Part shown: one piece after another, positions 1 to 7,781 of the stretch
Layout of the letters: every line of letters starts with the position of its first letter
Position numbering within the stretch: position 1 is the first letter of the stretch
Position numbers and translations under genes: made by a program
Notes under the pieces: generated by a model
Databases searched by the model: none
What the model saw: the letters and a program-made list of their open reading frames with translations, nothing else
Told to the model about the DNA's origin: nothing
Assembly (NCBI RefSeq): GCF_030450125.1
Contig: NZ_CP123923.1
Location: forward strand, 5,456,001 to 5,520,000
DNA length: 64,000 nt
Source of the DNA: Streptomyces sp. WP-1
GTDB taxonomy: Bacteria; Actinomycetota; Actinomycetes; Streptomycetales; Streptomycetaceae
Direction of reading: 5' to 3'

Positions 1-2
1 CC

Positions 3-1439
3 CTCCCCGACATGTCCCTCGCCCTGCACAGCACGTTCGCCTCGCTGCAATGGGTGATCGACGCCTACGCCCTGGCCCTCGCCGTGGTGCTGCTCGGCGT
101 GGGAGCGCTCGCCGACCTGACCGGGCACCGGCGCGTCTACCTGGGCGGCCTCGTGGCCTTCGCGCTCGCCTCCGCGGTGTGCGGCGCGGCGCCGAACCCG
201 GGCCTGCTGATCGCGGCCCGTGCCGTGCAGGGGCTCGGGGGCGCGGCGATGTTCGCGACCGCCTTCCCGCTCCTGAACGCCTCCTACCAGGGGCGCGACC
301 GGGGCACCGCGTACGGCGTGTGGGGCGCGGTCTCCGGCGCCGCCGCCGCGGTCGGCCCCGTCCTCGGCGGTCTGCTCACCGAGGCCGTCGACTGGCGGTG
401 GATCTTCTACGTCAACATCCCGATCAGTGTGGTGGCGGTCCTGCTGGCCGTGAAGGCCCTGTCCGCGGACCGGCCCACGTCCGGGCGCCGCCCCGACTGG
501 ACGGGAACCGTGCTGTTCACCGTGGCCGCCGCGGCCCTCGTCCTCGGGGTGATCCGCGCCCAGGAGCACGGCTGGACCTCCGGCGCGGTCCTGGGCCTGT
601 TCGCCCTCGCCGTCGTCGCCTTCGTCGTCTTCCTGGTCGTCCAGGCCCGCTCGCCGCACGCGATGCTCGACCTGTCCCTGTTCCGCAGCCGCTCGTTCAC
701 CGGGATCATGATCGCGTCGCTGACGGTGAACGTCGCGGCGTTCGCGATGCTCGCCTACACGTCGATCTGGCTGCAGTCCCTGCTCGGCCTGACGCCGCTG
801 GAGGCGGGCCTGACCGGACTGCCGCTGTCCGTGGCCTCGTTCTTCACCTCGCTGGTCGTCGGCCGCTTCCTGCACGGCGTCCGCCCGCAGCTGCTGATAG
901 GCGTGGGCATGGTGCTGATCGGCGCCGGCGCGCTGGCCGAGAGCCTGCTGATCGGCGCGGGCTCCGACTGGACGGCACTGATCGTCGGCTACGCGGTGAT
1001 CGGCGTCGGGGTCGGCGCCACGCTGCCCACGCTGGGCTCCTCGGCGACCGCGGCGGTGGGCTGGCAGCGGGCGGGCATGGCCGCGGGCGCGACCAACAGC
1101 GCGCGCCAGCTGGGCCACGCCATCGGCATCGCCGTCCTCGGCAGCGTCTTCGCGTCCTCGTCGGCCGCGTGGCTCACCGACCACCACGTCCGGGGCGGCG
1201 CCGCCCTCGGCCGGGCCCTCTCCGGGGGCGGCGCGGGCCACGTCCTGGCCGCGACCCCGCCCGCGGGGCGCGCCGAGCTGGCCGACGCCCTGCACGGCGC
1301 CGCGGCCCACGCCCTGCGGGCCGGCTTCACCGTCGCCGGGGTGGTGGGCCTGGCCGCCGGACTCCTGGCCCTGCTCCTGATGCGCCCCCAGCGGGTCGCC
1401 CCGGCGGTGGAACAACCCCCGGTCCCCGCCCACGCCTGA
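3..1439 (+). CDS. MFS drug exporter, DHA2 (EmrB/QacA) type, 5' end missing
   Basis: Probable proton-driven multidrug efflux protein of the plasma membrane. The reading frame is open from base 3 and reads LPDMSLALHSTFASLQW, which is the usual family sequence just after the first membrane helix. The first ATG (base 12) is therefore internal and the true start lies before the window. Visible family marks are the WVIDAYAL helix 2 motif, LADLTGHRR (loop 2-3 motif A), GAAMFATAFPLL, and the motif C-like AAAVGPVLGGLLTEAVDWRWIFYVNIP. About 12-13 helices are present in this fragment. A perfect palindromic terminator follows 43 bases after the stop, so the gene ends its transcription unit. The substrate cannot be told from sequence. 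Confidence 0.9.
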   Translation, partial: LPDMSLALHSTFASLQWVIDAYALALAVVLLGVGALADLTGHRRVYLGGLVAFALASAVCGAAPNPGLLIAARAVQGLGGAAMFATAFPLLNASYQGRDRGTAYGVWGAVSGAAAAVGPVLGGLLTEAVDWRWIFYVNIPISVVAVLLAVKALSADRPTSGRRPDWTGTVLFTVAAAALVLGVIRAQEHGWTSGAVLGLFALAVVAFVVFLVVQARSPHAMLDLSLFRSRSFTGIMIASLTVNVAAFAMLAYTSIWLQSLLGLTPLEAGLTGLPLSVASFFTSLVVGRFLHGVRPQLLIGVGMVLIGAGALAESLLIGAGSDWTALIVGYAVIGVGVGATLPTLGSSATAAVGWQRAGMAAGATNSARQLGHAIGIAVLGSVFASSSAAWLTDHHVRGGAALGRALSGGGAGHVLAATPPAGRAELADALHGAAAHALRAGFTVAGVVGLAAGLLALLLMRPQRVAPAVEQPPVPAHA

Positions 1440-1481
1440 CCGGGCCGGTACACGGCGTACCGCCCGACTCGTCTGCCCCCA

Positions 1482-1519
1482 GGCACCTGACCTGCGATAT
1501 CGCAGGTCAGGTGCCTTTT
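1482..1519 (+). terminator. Perfect 34-bp palindrome plus T-run, terminator of the MFS gene
   Basis: Two 17-base arms, GGCACCTGACCTGCGAT (1482-1498) and its exact reverse complement (1499-1515), meet with no spacer and are followed by TTTT (1516-1519). Folded with a 4-base loop this gives a stem of about 15 bp, a classical intrinsic terminator. The perfect dyad could also bind a protein, but its place directly after a stop codon favours termination. Bases 1520-1669 hold nothing else that I recognise. Confidence 0.8.
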
Positions 1520-1669
1520 CTCGCGGAATCGTGGGCGTCGCCTCACTCCTGTGCGGTCCTCGAATGCCTGCCGATCCGGGGGCCGAGCTCCGGTGACGCC
1601 TCAGGAGTGGCGACAGTTCGGCGCGGGGAAACAGGAGCGGTTCGCCGTCCGTGTCCGGAGCGCAGTGGG

Positions 1670-2833
1670 TCAGGCGATCCGGTGCTCCCAGCGCAGGGAG
1701 GGGGCCTGGTCGATCCAGTACCGGTGGGACGCGGGCGTCACGCGGAGCCGTACGGAGTCGATCTCCGGAGCCCCGGCGTCCCGCCAGGCGACGAGGGAAC
1801 GTTCCACGTCGTCCCACAGGGCCATCGGGCCGCCTTGGCGGACGGCCCAGTTCTCGCCGTCGAGGAAGAACTCGGCGAACGACTCCCTCTCCGGATCGAA
1901 CAGGTACCGCAAGGGCGACCCGTCACCGTCCGTCGCGCGGACGAACTGAGCGCCCGGCGCCGCCAACTGCGCAAGGAAGGCGGGCATCCACTCCTCCAGG
2001 ACAAGAGGAGGCACCCGAGTGCGCCGCTCGCTGTCCGCGTACGCGGTCCGGGCGGAGAGATCGCCGGCCACGGGGGCCACTGCCTGGGCTCGCGCCTGCA
2101 TGAAGGAGGAGCGCCCGACGATCGAGCCCTCGGCGGTGCCGTCATCGCCGACGGCCAGTTTCGCGAGGCCGGTTCCCCACGGCCACGAGCCGACCGTGCC
2201 GAGGACGACGCCTCCGGGTCTCGTCTGCCTGATCCACGCGTACGGGATGCGGCGGACCGCGCAGGTGGCGATGACCCGGTCGTAGGGTGCCCGGTACGGG
2301 TGGCCGAGCAGCCCGTCGCCCGTCACCGTCCACGTCGAGAAGCCGGCGGCTTCGAGAGCGGCATCGGCGCGCGCGGCCACCTGTGCGTCGACCTCGACCG
2401 TGGCGACGTTGTCCTCGCCGAGGTAGTGGCACAGCAGGGCCGTGGAGTAGCCGGTGCCTGTGCCGATCTCCAGGACTCGGTGGCCCGTCGCGAGGTCCAG
2501 GTTCTCGATCATGCCGACGACGGTGGCCGGGTCGGTCGAGGAGGACGTGGGCACGCCTATGACGGGTCCGTCGGCCTGGTCGGCGGTGAGGTGGCCGTCG
2601 AGCTGGGTGGTGAGGGTGTCGACGCTGTACGCGGTCTTCACCCACTCGTCCGGGTCCGTGTCGGCGGCGGTGACGGGCCGCCAGGTCCGCCCCTCGTCCA
2701 GGAAGACTCCGGGGCGGAGGAACCGCTCACGGGAGACGGCCTCGACGGCCGCACGCAGCCATGGGGATTTCAGGACACCTTCGTCCATGAGCACGGTCAC
2801 CATGCGACGCCGCTCGGATGCCGGGTCGGTCAT
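1670..2833 (-). CDS. tgmC: PIMT-like methyltransferase of an ATP-grasp peptide (graspetide) cluster
   Basis: SAM-dependent O-methyltransferase related to protein-L-isoaspartate methyltransferase. In known clusters of this layout (fuscimiditide ThfM) it methylates an Asp side chain of the cross-linked peptide, which then closes to an aspartimide. The 387-residue protein shows the PIMT-like GVPTSSSTDP segment (residues 93-102), SAM motif I LEIGTGTGYS (121-130), and a C-terminal extension of about 150 residues beyond the PIMT core. The start was chosen at 2833 because ATGA overlaps the stop of the ATP-grasp gene, implying translational coupling; longer in-frame starts would run deep into that gene. 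It is last in the three-gene operon. Family assignment (TIGR04188-type) is by memory of motifs and context. Confidence 0.88.
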   Translation of the reverse strand: MTDPASERRRMVTVLMDEGVLKSPWLRAAVEAVSRERFLRPGVFLDEGRTWRPVTAADTDPDEWVKTAYSVDTLTTQLDGHLTADQADGPVIGVPTSSSTDPATVVGMIENLDLATGHRVLEIGTGTGYSTALLCHYLGEDNVATVEVDAQVAARADAALEAAGFSTWTVTGDGLLGHPYRAPYDRVIATCAVRRIPYAWIRQTRPGGVVLGTVGSWPWGTGLAKLAVGDDGTAEGSIVGRSSFMQARAQAVAPVAGDLSARTAYADSERRTRVPPLVLEEWMPAFLAQLAAPGAQFVRATDGDGSPLRYLFDPERESFAEFFLDGENWAVRQGGPMALWDDVERSLVAWRDAGAPEIDSVRLRVTPASHRYWIDQAPSLRWEHRIA

Positions 2834-3795
2834 CGGCGGTCTCCTTGTACGAGTAGGTCGGCGAAGGCGCTGGACATCGGAAGGCCGGTCTCGGTCTCCA
2901 GCCACCCCCACTGTCCGTTGGGATTCAGCTCCAGCCACCAGTAGTCCCCCGCGCGGTCGACCGCGAGGTCGAAGCTTCCCGATACCAGATCCAGTCGGTC
3001 CAGGTAGGCGTGCAGCGCCTTGGCCACACGGTCGGGAAGGTGCTCCACGGTGTAGGTCAGCGCGCTGTAGTCCTTGCGCCAGTCCAAGAGGTCGGAGTCG
3101 ATGCGTACGGCGAACGTATGCCGGCCTACGAGCAGCACGCGGACATCGGCGACCTTGTCTACACGGGCTTGGAACAAATGGGGGGCGAACCGGACGCTGT
3201 CGTCGATCTCGTCGGCGGTGACTGGGTCCGCCCAGCCAGTCACCGGCACGCGGTCACGCGTGTAGGGGGTCCATCGCAGTGTCTTGAAGATCGACTGCTC
3301 CTGAGCGCGGACGAACTCGCGCGCTTCGTCCGGGTCGTTGGTGACAAGGGTGGGCGGGATGGTGAAGCCGAGTTGCTGGGCGAGAACGAGCTGCGCGGGT
3401 TTGTAGTCGGCTGCGGCGACGCGCAGGGGGTGGTTGACCCAGAGCGGGCCGCTCAGGGCGTAGAGGGTGCCACCGAGTCCGTAGCGGACCTGCGCTGCCG
3501 CGAACCGGGAGTCGTCAGGGGACAGGTGGGGAAACGTGGGCCATTCCGGGCGGCGCCAGTACACCGAGCGGACTTGGGTCACATCAGCGGTTCTCGACGG
3601 GGTGCGCACCTGCCCAACCACCGGTGTCGGGCAGGTGCCGAACCGAGCCGAGACCGTGAGGTCCTCGCCGATGTCGGCGAGGTTGAACCGGACCACCGGC
3701 ACATCGCGCCGGTTGAGTTCGGTGATCACCATGTCGGCGGTGATGTCGTCCGCCTCGGTGGCCACCAGAACCGGCTTCTCCTCGGTCATGGCCAT
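2830..3795 (-). CDS. tgmB: ATP-grasp graspetide maturase (ester/amide-forming ligase)
   Basis: ATP-grasp ligase of about 321 residues that activates Asp/Glu side chains of the precursor peptide as acyl phosphates and joins them to Thr/Ser hydroxyls (omega-ester links) or Lys amines. The N-terminal pre-ATP-grasp half starts PVLVATEADDITADMVITEL. The C-terminal metal/ATP site LELNPNGQW (about 288-296) is the hallmark shared with microviridin-type ligases. The start ATG at 3795 overlaps the precursor stop as TGATG; a second ATG lies two codons in (3789). The gene sits between precursor and methyltransferase with one- and four-base overlaps, so the three proteins are made together. Confidence 0.9.
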   Translation of the reverse strand: MAMTEEKPVLVATEADDITADMVITELNRRDVPVVRFNLADIGEDLTVSARFGTCPTPVVGQVRTPSRTADVTQVRSVYWRRPEWPTFPHLSPDDSRFAAAQVRYGLGGTLYALSGPLWVNHPLRVAAADYKPAQLVLAQQLGFTIPPTLVTNDPDEAREFVRAQEQSIFKTLRWTPYTRDRVPVTGWADPVTADEIDDSVRFAPHLFQARVDKVADVRVLLVGRHTFAVRIDSDLLDWRKDYSALTYTVEHLPDRVAKALHAYLDRLDLVSGSFDLAVDRAGDYWWLELNPNGQWGWLETETGLPMSSAFADLLVQGDRR

Positions 3796-4055
3796 CAGTC
3801 CTGATTGCTGTCCTGGTCGTGCCCTTGGTCGTTCTTCGAGTCCGAGTTCGTCGTCGTGGAGGTCTCGGTACCGGAGCTGGTGCCGTGCTTGCCCATCTCG
3901 ACCACCTGCCCGACGCGGTCGCGGAACACCCCGAGCTGCGTTGAGGGGTCGATGGCGACCGTGGCGTGGGGTCGGCGGATGACCGTCGGGTAGGGCGCGA
4001 GTCGGCCCGCACCCCACGGCCTCGTGGGGGAGGGAAGTGCGACAGAGGTGGTCAT
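3795..4055 (-). CDS. tgmA: Graspetide precursor peptide (ATP-grasp-modified RiPP)
   Basis: An 86-residue precursor. The leader carries the conserved RPWGAGRLAPYP (12-23) and IDPSTQLGVFRD segments, probably the recognition element for the ligase. The C-terminal core starts near KHGTSSGTETSTTT (56-69): a run of Thr/Ser donors followed by a tail with Asp at 72, 76, 80, 82 and 86, which can act as acceptors or as the aspartimide site. No export signal or protease site is obvious. The start at 4055 has AAGGAG seven bases upstream. An alternative in-frame ATG at 4130 lacks such a site. The 290-bp gap to the divergent regulator at 4346 should hold the promoter; I see no clear -10/-35 pair there. Confidence 0.88.
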   Translation of the reverse strand: MTTSVALPSPTRPWGAGRLAPYPTVIRRPHATVAIDPSTQLGVFRDRVGQVVEMGKHGTSSGTETSTTTNSDSKNDQGHDQDSNQD

Positions 4056-4345
4056 GAGACTCCTTGGGGTGAAGGGTGTGGTGCGGGAAACCGTCTCCGT
4101 CGGTGTGTGACGGAGCCCGGCTCGGCGCACCCCACTGGGGTTGTACGTCCGGCCACTGGCGCCAGGGTCCTGCGGGGGAGTCCGGAGGGGGCCTTCGGCC
4201 TCCGAGTGGCGTGTGACCAGTGAACGACGATCCGTTACCTTCCCCCAGAGCGAACCTCGCGCAATACCCGGGCGTTTTCCAGGCGTTGGCGGGTGGCGAG
4301 CATGAGTGCGTGAAAGGGTTCTCGTGAGGGGAGACCTAGAGACCT

Positions 4346-5602
4346 ATGACGTCGCGGCGTAAGCACTTGGCGGAACGGCGCGCGGCCCGAGGTTACTCGC
4401 AGGAGGAATTCGCAGAAGCGCTCTTGGTGGCCGCGTCCACCGTGGTCCGTTGGGAAAGCGGTCGTGCCACCCCGCGTCCCCATCAACGGCCCAAGATCGC
4501 AGAGTTGTTGGGAGTGGCCCTCCCCGAGCTGGAAGCCCTTTTCTCCGACGAACAGCCGGCCGAGACAGCCGGGCTCTCCGCCGCTCCCCCCCTCCTCCAT
4601 GGTGATGATGACGACATGAAGCGCCGCGAAGTCCTGGGTCTGCTCGCCGTCACGGGTGCGCTGGTCGCTCTTCCCGATTCCGGTGAGACCTCCCGAGGGC
4701 GGGCGGCGTCGACACTCTTGGAGACGGGGGACGCCCTGCATCGCAGCCTCTGGCAGGTCTACGCGCTGTCGGACTCCAAGCAGGTTGTGTTCCCCGCGGT
4801 GCGCGCACAACTCGATGTGATGGCGAAGGGACTGACCGAGACCCGTACCGCTGTGGATCGGTCCCGACTGTGTCGGATGACGGCCGACCTCTACCAGCTC
4901 GTCGGTGAGCTGTTCTTCGACACCAACCGTTACACCGACGCCGCGCAGTGCTACACGCTGGCCGCCAACGCGGCCTACGCCGGTGGCGACCACGATTTGT
5001 GGGCCTGTGCCATGACCCGCCACGCGTACGTCGAGCTGTACGCGCGCCGCGCGCACGCTGCCCAACCCCTGCTCGCGGCGGCGCTCCGCGTTGCTCGGAG
5101 GGGCGACGGCACTCTTTCCACCCGGCACTGGATCGCGGCCGTCCAGGCACAGGTGTACGCGGCCGTGGGCGATCTCGACGCGTGCAGAAGGGCTCTGGAT
5201 GAAGCGGGGAAGGTGCAAGGTCTCGACGGCGCTCACTCCCACAACGGGGGCTGGCTCCGCTTCGACGGCTCCCGCCTGGCCGAGGAGAGAGGGGCCTGCT
5301 ACCTCCAGCTGGGCCGCCCTGATCTCGCCGAGGAAGCGCTCACCGCGGCCCTTGCCCAGCCTCTGTCCCTGCGTCGCCGCGCCGCTGTTCTGAGCGACCT
5401 CGCCGTGCTCGGGGCGCACAGGCGGGACGTCGACCAGGTCGTGCACTACGCGGAGCAAGCACTCGGACTGGCCGACCGGTCGAATTCGGGATTCATCGGC
5501 AAGAAGCTGGACGGGCTTCGGGGGCGTCTTGCCCCGCTCATGTCCGATGACCGAGTCTCGACTCTTGATCACCGAATCGCGGCGCTTCCGCGCACCGCAT
5601 GA
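4346..5602 (+). CDS. XRE-family regulator with C-terminal TPR-like region
   Basis: DNA-binding protein of 418 residues. An N-terminal helix-turn-helix (about 8-60, GYSQEEFAEALLVAASTVVRWESG) is followed by an acidic linker and the stretch KRREVLGLLAVTGALVALPD (about 92-111), which resembles a Tat signal but is internal and common in this Streptomyces family. The rest (about 120-400) is alpha-helical with repeated YxxAAxxY/ALxxA patterns, consistent with TPR ligand-sensing repeats. It diverges from the graspetide operon and is the natural candidate to control it; that link is inference. The stop is 16 bases before the next gene, so the two are probably co-transcribed. Confidence 0.8.
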   Translation: MTSRRKHLAERRAARGYSQEEFAEALLVAASTVVRWESGRATPRPHQRPKIAELLGVALPELEALFSDEQPAETAGLSAAPPLLHGDDDDMKRREVLGLLAVTGALVALPDSGETSRGRAASTLLETGDALHRSLWQVYALSDSKQVVFPAVRAQLDVMAKGLTETRTAVDRSRLCRMTADLYQLVGELFFDTNRYTDAAQCYTLAANAAYAGGDHDLWACAMTRHAYVELYARRAHAAQPLLAAALRVARRGDGTLSTRHWIAAVQAQVYAAVGDLDACRRALDEAGKVQGLDGAHSHNGGWLRFDGSRLAEERGACYLQLGRPDLAEEALTAALAQPLSLRRRAAVLSDLAVLGAHRRDVDQVVHYAEQALGLADRSNSGFIGKKLDGLRGRLAPLMSDDRVSTLDHRIAALPRTA

Positions 5603-5618
5603 CGAGAGGGACACGTGC

Positions 5619-5972
5619 ATGAATGACGGCCGGATCTTCCGCGAGGCGTGGATCGACGGTGTGAACAAGCACTATCCCGGCGATCCGAAGCCCGGCTATG
5701 TCACGCCGTGGGACGAGACGCCCGCGTGGGAGCGCGAAGCCGCCACCGCCGTGTACGGGCAGGTGCGCGACTTCATCAAGGTCAGTGGCGGGCATGCGGC
5801 CCGGCTCTCCCGCGAGCAGAAGGGCCGGTTCGTCGCGATCTGCTGGACCGCTCAGATGTTCAGGCACTTCGAAGACCCGAAGCCTGGGTATGTTGCCGAC
5901 TGGTCCGACCTGCCGGTCTGGCAGCGGGAGACGGACGCGGACATCTTCGAACGCATCGAGGGGACCGTCTGA
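5619..5972 (+). CDS. Small protein with an internal duplication, next to the RiPP cluster
   Basis: A 117-residue soluble protein of unknown function. It contains the same motif twice: DPKPGYVTPWDETPAWERE (about 21-39) and DPKPGYVADWSDLPVWQRE (about 86-104), each followed by a helix (AAT.VYGQVRDFI / TDADIFERIEG). The middle has ARLSREQKGRFVAICW. The ATG at 5619 was chosen for GAGAGGG nine bases upstream; the longer frame from 5529 only reads through the end of the regulator gene. It follows the XRE gene by 16 bases and is probably expressed with it. The repeated PGYV..W...P.WxRE unit looks like a small binding module. Partner unknown. Confidence 0.75.
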   Translation: MNDGRIFREAWIDGVNKHYPGDPKPGYVTPWDETPAWEREAATAVYGQVRDFIKVSGGHAARLSREQKGRFVAICWTAQMFRHFEDPKPGYVADWSDLPVWQRETDADIFERIEGTV

Positions 5973-6087
5973 TCTCAGGAACGACGACGTCCCCGTCCGG
6001 GGCGATCCGGGCGGGGACGTCTTGTCACAGGTCATAGCGTTGCGTTGCCCGTTCCCGGCGGACGACCTTTTCGCCCGCGCCGACGCA

Positions 6088-6321
6088 CTAACTCCGCGCC
6101 CCGGCGTAGGCGACGAACGCCGACCAGGTGGTGGGGGTGAGGGCGAGTTGGGGGCCCTGTTTGGCTTTGGAGTCGCGGATGTGGATGGTGGCGGGGGTGG
6201 TGGCGACTTCGATGCAGTTGTCGCCGGACGCGCTGCTGTAGCTGGACTTGCGCCAGTTCAGGGCGACTTCGACGCAGTCGCCGTCGCCGCTGCTGCTGTA
6301 ACTGCTCTTGAACCAGTTCAT
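6088..6321 (-). CDS. DUF397 protein with tandem SSYS motifs
   Basis: A 77-residue protein of the DUF397 family, very abundant in Streptomyces and nearly always paired with an XRE/DUF5753 regulator (related to the BldB/AbaA-type partners). Two copies of the family start motif are visible, WFKSSYSSSGDGDCVEVA and WRKSSYSSASGDNCIEVA, so the N-terminal half is duplicated; the common C-terminal HIRDSK...LALTPTTWSAFV follows. Its ATG at 6321 overlaps the stop of the regulator (ATGA), so translation is coupled. Probably modulates the regulator; exact role unknown. Confidence 0.88.
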   Translation of the reverse strand: MNWFKSSYSSSGDGDCVEVALNWRKSSYSSASGDNCIEVATTPATIHIRDSKAKQGPQLALTPTTWSAFVAYAGARS

Positions 6322-7145
6322 GGGTTCCCTCGCATCCGCTGCAACAGGCTCCGTGAGTATTCCGGGGAGAGAGCCTGCGAACGCATCCTGGCATACCGTT
6401 GGTGAAGGATGCTGATCTCCTTGGCGTCCGATACGAGGATCCCGCCACGCTGCCCTTCGCAGTAGGCGAACCACTTGTGCTTCGGGGTCTCCAGCAACTG
6501 CATGGGACCGGCGAGACCGGCGTGCGATGCGCGGGCAGTCGGCATGATCTGGATCTCGACGTTCCGTAGCTCGCTGACCTCCAGGATGTGGTCGATGACT
6601 TCCCGGGTGACGTCCGGCCCGCCCGTGCCCCGATGGAAGACATGCTCCTCCAGGATGAAGTTGAACGCCGTGTTCGGGCGCTCCCACAGCAACTGCTGGC
6701 GCTTGGCGCGGGCGAGCCACTGCTCTTCGATCTGGCTGTCGCTCAGCGGCGGAAGCTGCTCGGTGAACAACACCCGCGCATACCGCTCCGTCTGCAAGAG
6801 CCCCGGCACCATCCTGGACTCGTACGTGTAGAGCGTGATGGCCACTTGCTCCAGCATCGCCCAGCGGCGGAACCAGGAAGCCAGTCCAGGCTCGCGCTCA
6901 AGATGCTCGGCGGCTCGTCGGAAGGCGCCCGTGTTGCCGAGCGCCGCCTCCGCCGCCTCGATGAAGTCGGGGTCGGGCATACGCCTGCCCAACTCGATCG
7001 AGGCGATCGTGTGCTTGGAGTACCCCACGAGTTCCCCAAGTTCCTCTCGGGTGAGCCCGTGATACTCGCGGAGCGCTTGAAGCACCGCTCCGAACGTGCG
7101 CAGACTTACCGACGACTCCGGCTCACCGCCGCTTCCCGTAGCCAT
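6318..7145 (-). CDS. XRE-family regulator with DUF5753 domain
   Basis: About 275 residues. An N-terminal helix-turn-helix (LRTFGAVLQALREYHGLTREELGELVGYSKHTIASIE) is followed by the long DUF5753 region with its usual YESRMVPGLLQTERYARVL and ARAKRQQLLWE segments and RNVEIQIMP. It is the partner of the downstream DUF397 protein and is divergent from a HATPase gene, a neighbourhood seen over and over in Streptomyces. The ATG at 7145 is given as start; a GTG at 7160 in the same frame adds five residues and cannot be excluded, and neither has a good ribosome site. Confidence 0.88.
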   Translation of the reverse strand: MATGSGGEPESSVSLRTFGAVLQALREYHGLTREELGELVGYSKHTIASIELGRRMPDPDFIEAAEAALGNTGAFRRAAEHLEREPGLASWFRRWAMLEQVAITLYTYESRMVPGLLQTERYARVLFTEQLPPLSDSQIEEQWLARAKRQQLLWERPNTAFNFILEEHVFHRGTGGPDVTREVIDHILEVSELRNVEIQIMPTARASHAGLAGPMQLLETPKHKWFAYCEGQRGGILVSDAKEISILHQRYARMRSQALSPEYSRSLLQRMRGNP

Positions 7146-7261
7146 GCGACCGATGGTCACGCCCCGTCATGAGTACTGTCCAGTCCGTGACCGCGTACGC
7201 CCCCGCAGCGTACACGCGTCACCCCTGGTGAACCCCCCTCCCCGCGCCCCACATTGGGCGC

Positions 7262-7744
7262 ATGACAGCACTCCCGGTCATCACCCCCACACTCGTCCAA
7301 CGCCTCAGCTCCACCCCCCGCGGCGCACGCCTCGCGCGGCGGCTCGCCGTGGCGCAGTTGGATGCCTGGGGGTTCGCCCATGACAGTCGGACCACCGAGG
7401 CCGTCGCCCTGGTCGTCGCCGAACTCGCCGCCAACGCCGTCACCCACGGCCGCGTGCCGGGGCGGGACTTCGAGCTGCGGCTCGCCCGGGACGCGGACGG
7501 TATCCGGATCGAGGTGAGCGACACCCGGTCGGAGCGTCAGCCGCCCGGCCCCGAAAACGTGACCTCACCCTCCCCGCTCGCCGAGTCCGGGCGCGGGCTG
7601 CTGCTCGTGGACGCGGTGGCGCGGCGGTGGGAGGTGGTGGACCGGGAGCCGCCGCCCGGCAAGACCGTGCGGGCCGTCGTCGCCGTACCGGCGCCTTTCG
7701 AGAATGCTTTCGATCCCGCATCGAACATTCACAGCGGTGCCTAG
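7262..7744 (+). CDS. ATP-binding protein, anti-sigma-factor kinase (RsbW/SpoIIAB) fold
   Basis: A 160-residue single-domain GHKL/HATPase protein. The N box VVAELAANAVTHG (about 57-69) supplies the Mg/ATP-binding Asn, IRIEVSDT is the G1 box, and SGRGLLLVDAVARRWEVV is the G2-type box. Such stand-alone HATPases in Streptomyces act as anti-sigma switch proteins or as partners of DUF397/XRE systems. The gene is divergent from the XRE-DUF397 pair with about 116 bp between, fitting one signalling locus. No sigma factor or anti-anti-sigma factor is adjacent, so its target is unknown. Confidence 0.88.
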   Translation: MTALPVITPTLVQRLSSTPRGARLARRLAVAQLDAWGFAHDSRTTEAVALVVAELAANAVTHGRVPGRDFELRLARDADGIRIEVSDTRSERQPPGPENVTSPSPLAESGRGLLLVDAVARRWEVVDREPPPGKTVRAVVAVPAPFENAFDPASNIHSGA

Positions 7745-7781
7745 GAACGTGACGCGCGTCGACCCTGGTCTTCCCGGCGTC

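Noticed and set aside
1482..1515. Perfect 34-bp palindrome considered as an operator
   Set aside because: It lies after a stop codon and is followed by TTTT, with no nearby promoter, so a terminator explains it better.
50..2944. 964-residue open frame on the plus strand
   Set aside because: It runs out of frame through the MFS gene and antisense to the methyltransferase; composition is Arg/Gly/Pro as expected for a high-GC shadow frame.
4708..4760. Possible Tat signal inside the XRE regulator (RREVLGLLAVTGALVAL)
   Set aside because: It is internal, after a DNA-binding domain; similar segments occur in many regulators of this family, so export is unlikely.
6088..7145. XRE plus DUF397 as a toxin-antitoxin pair
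   Set aside because: The regulator is a long DUF5753 protein and DUF397 proteins are linked to developmental control; no toxin motif is seen.
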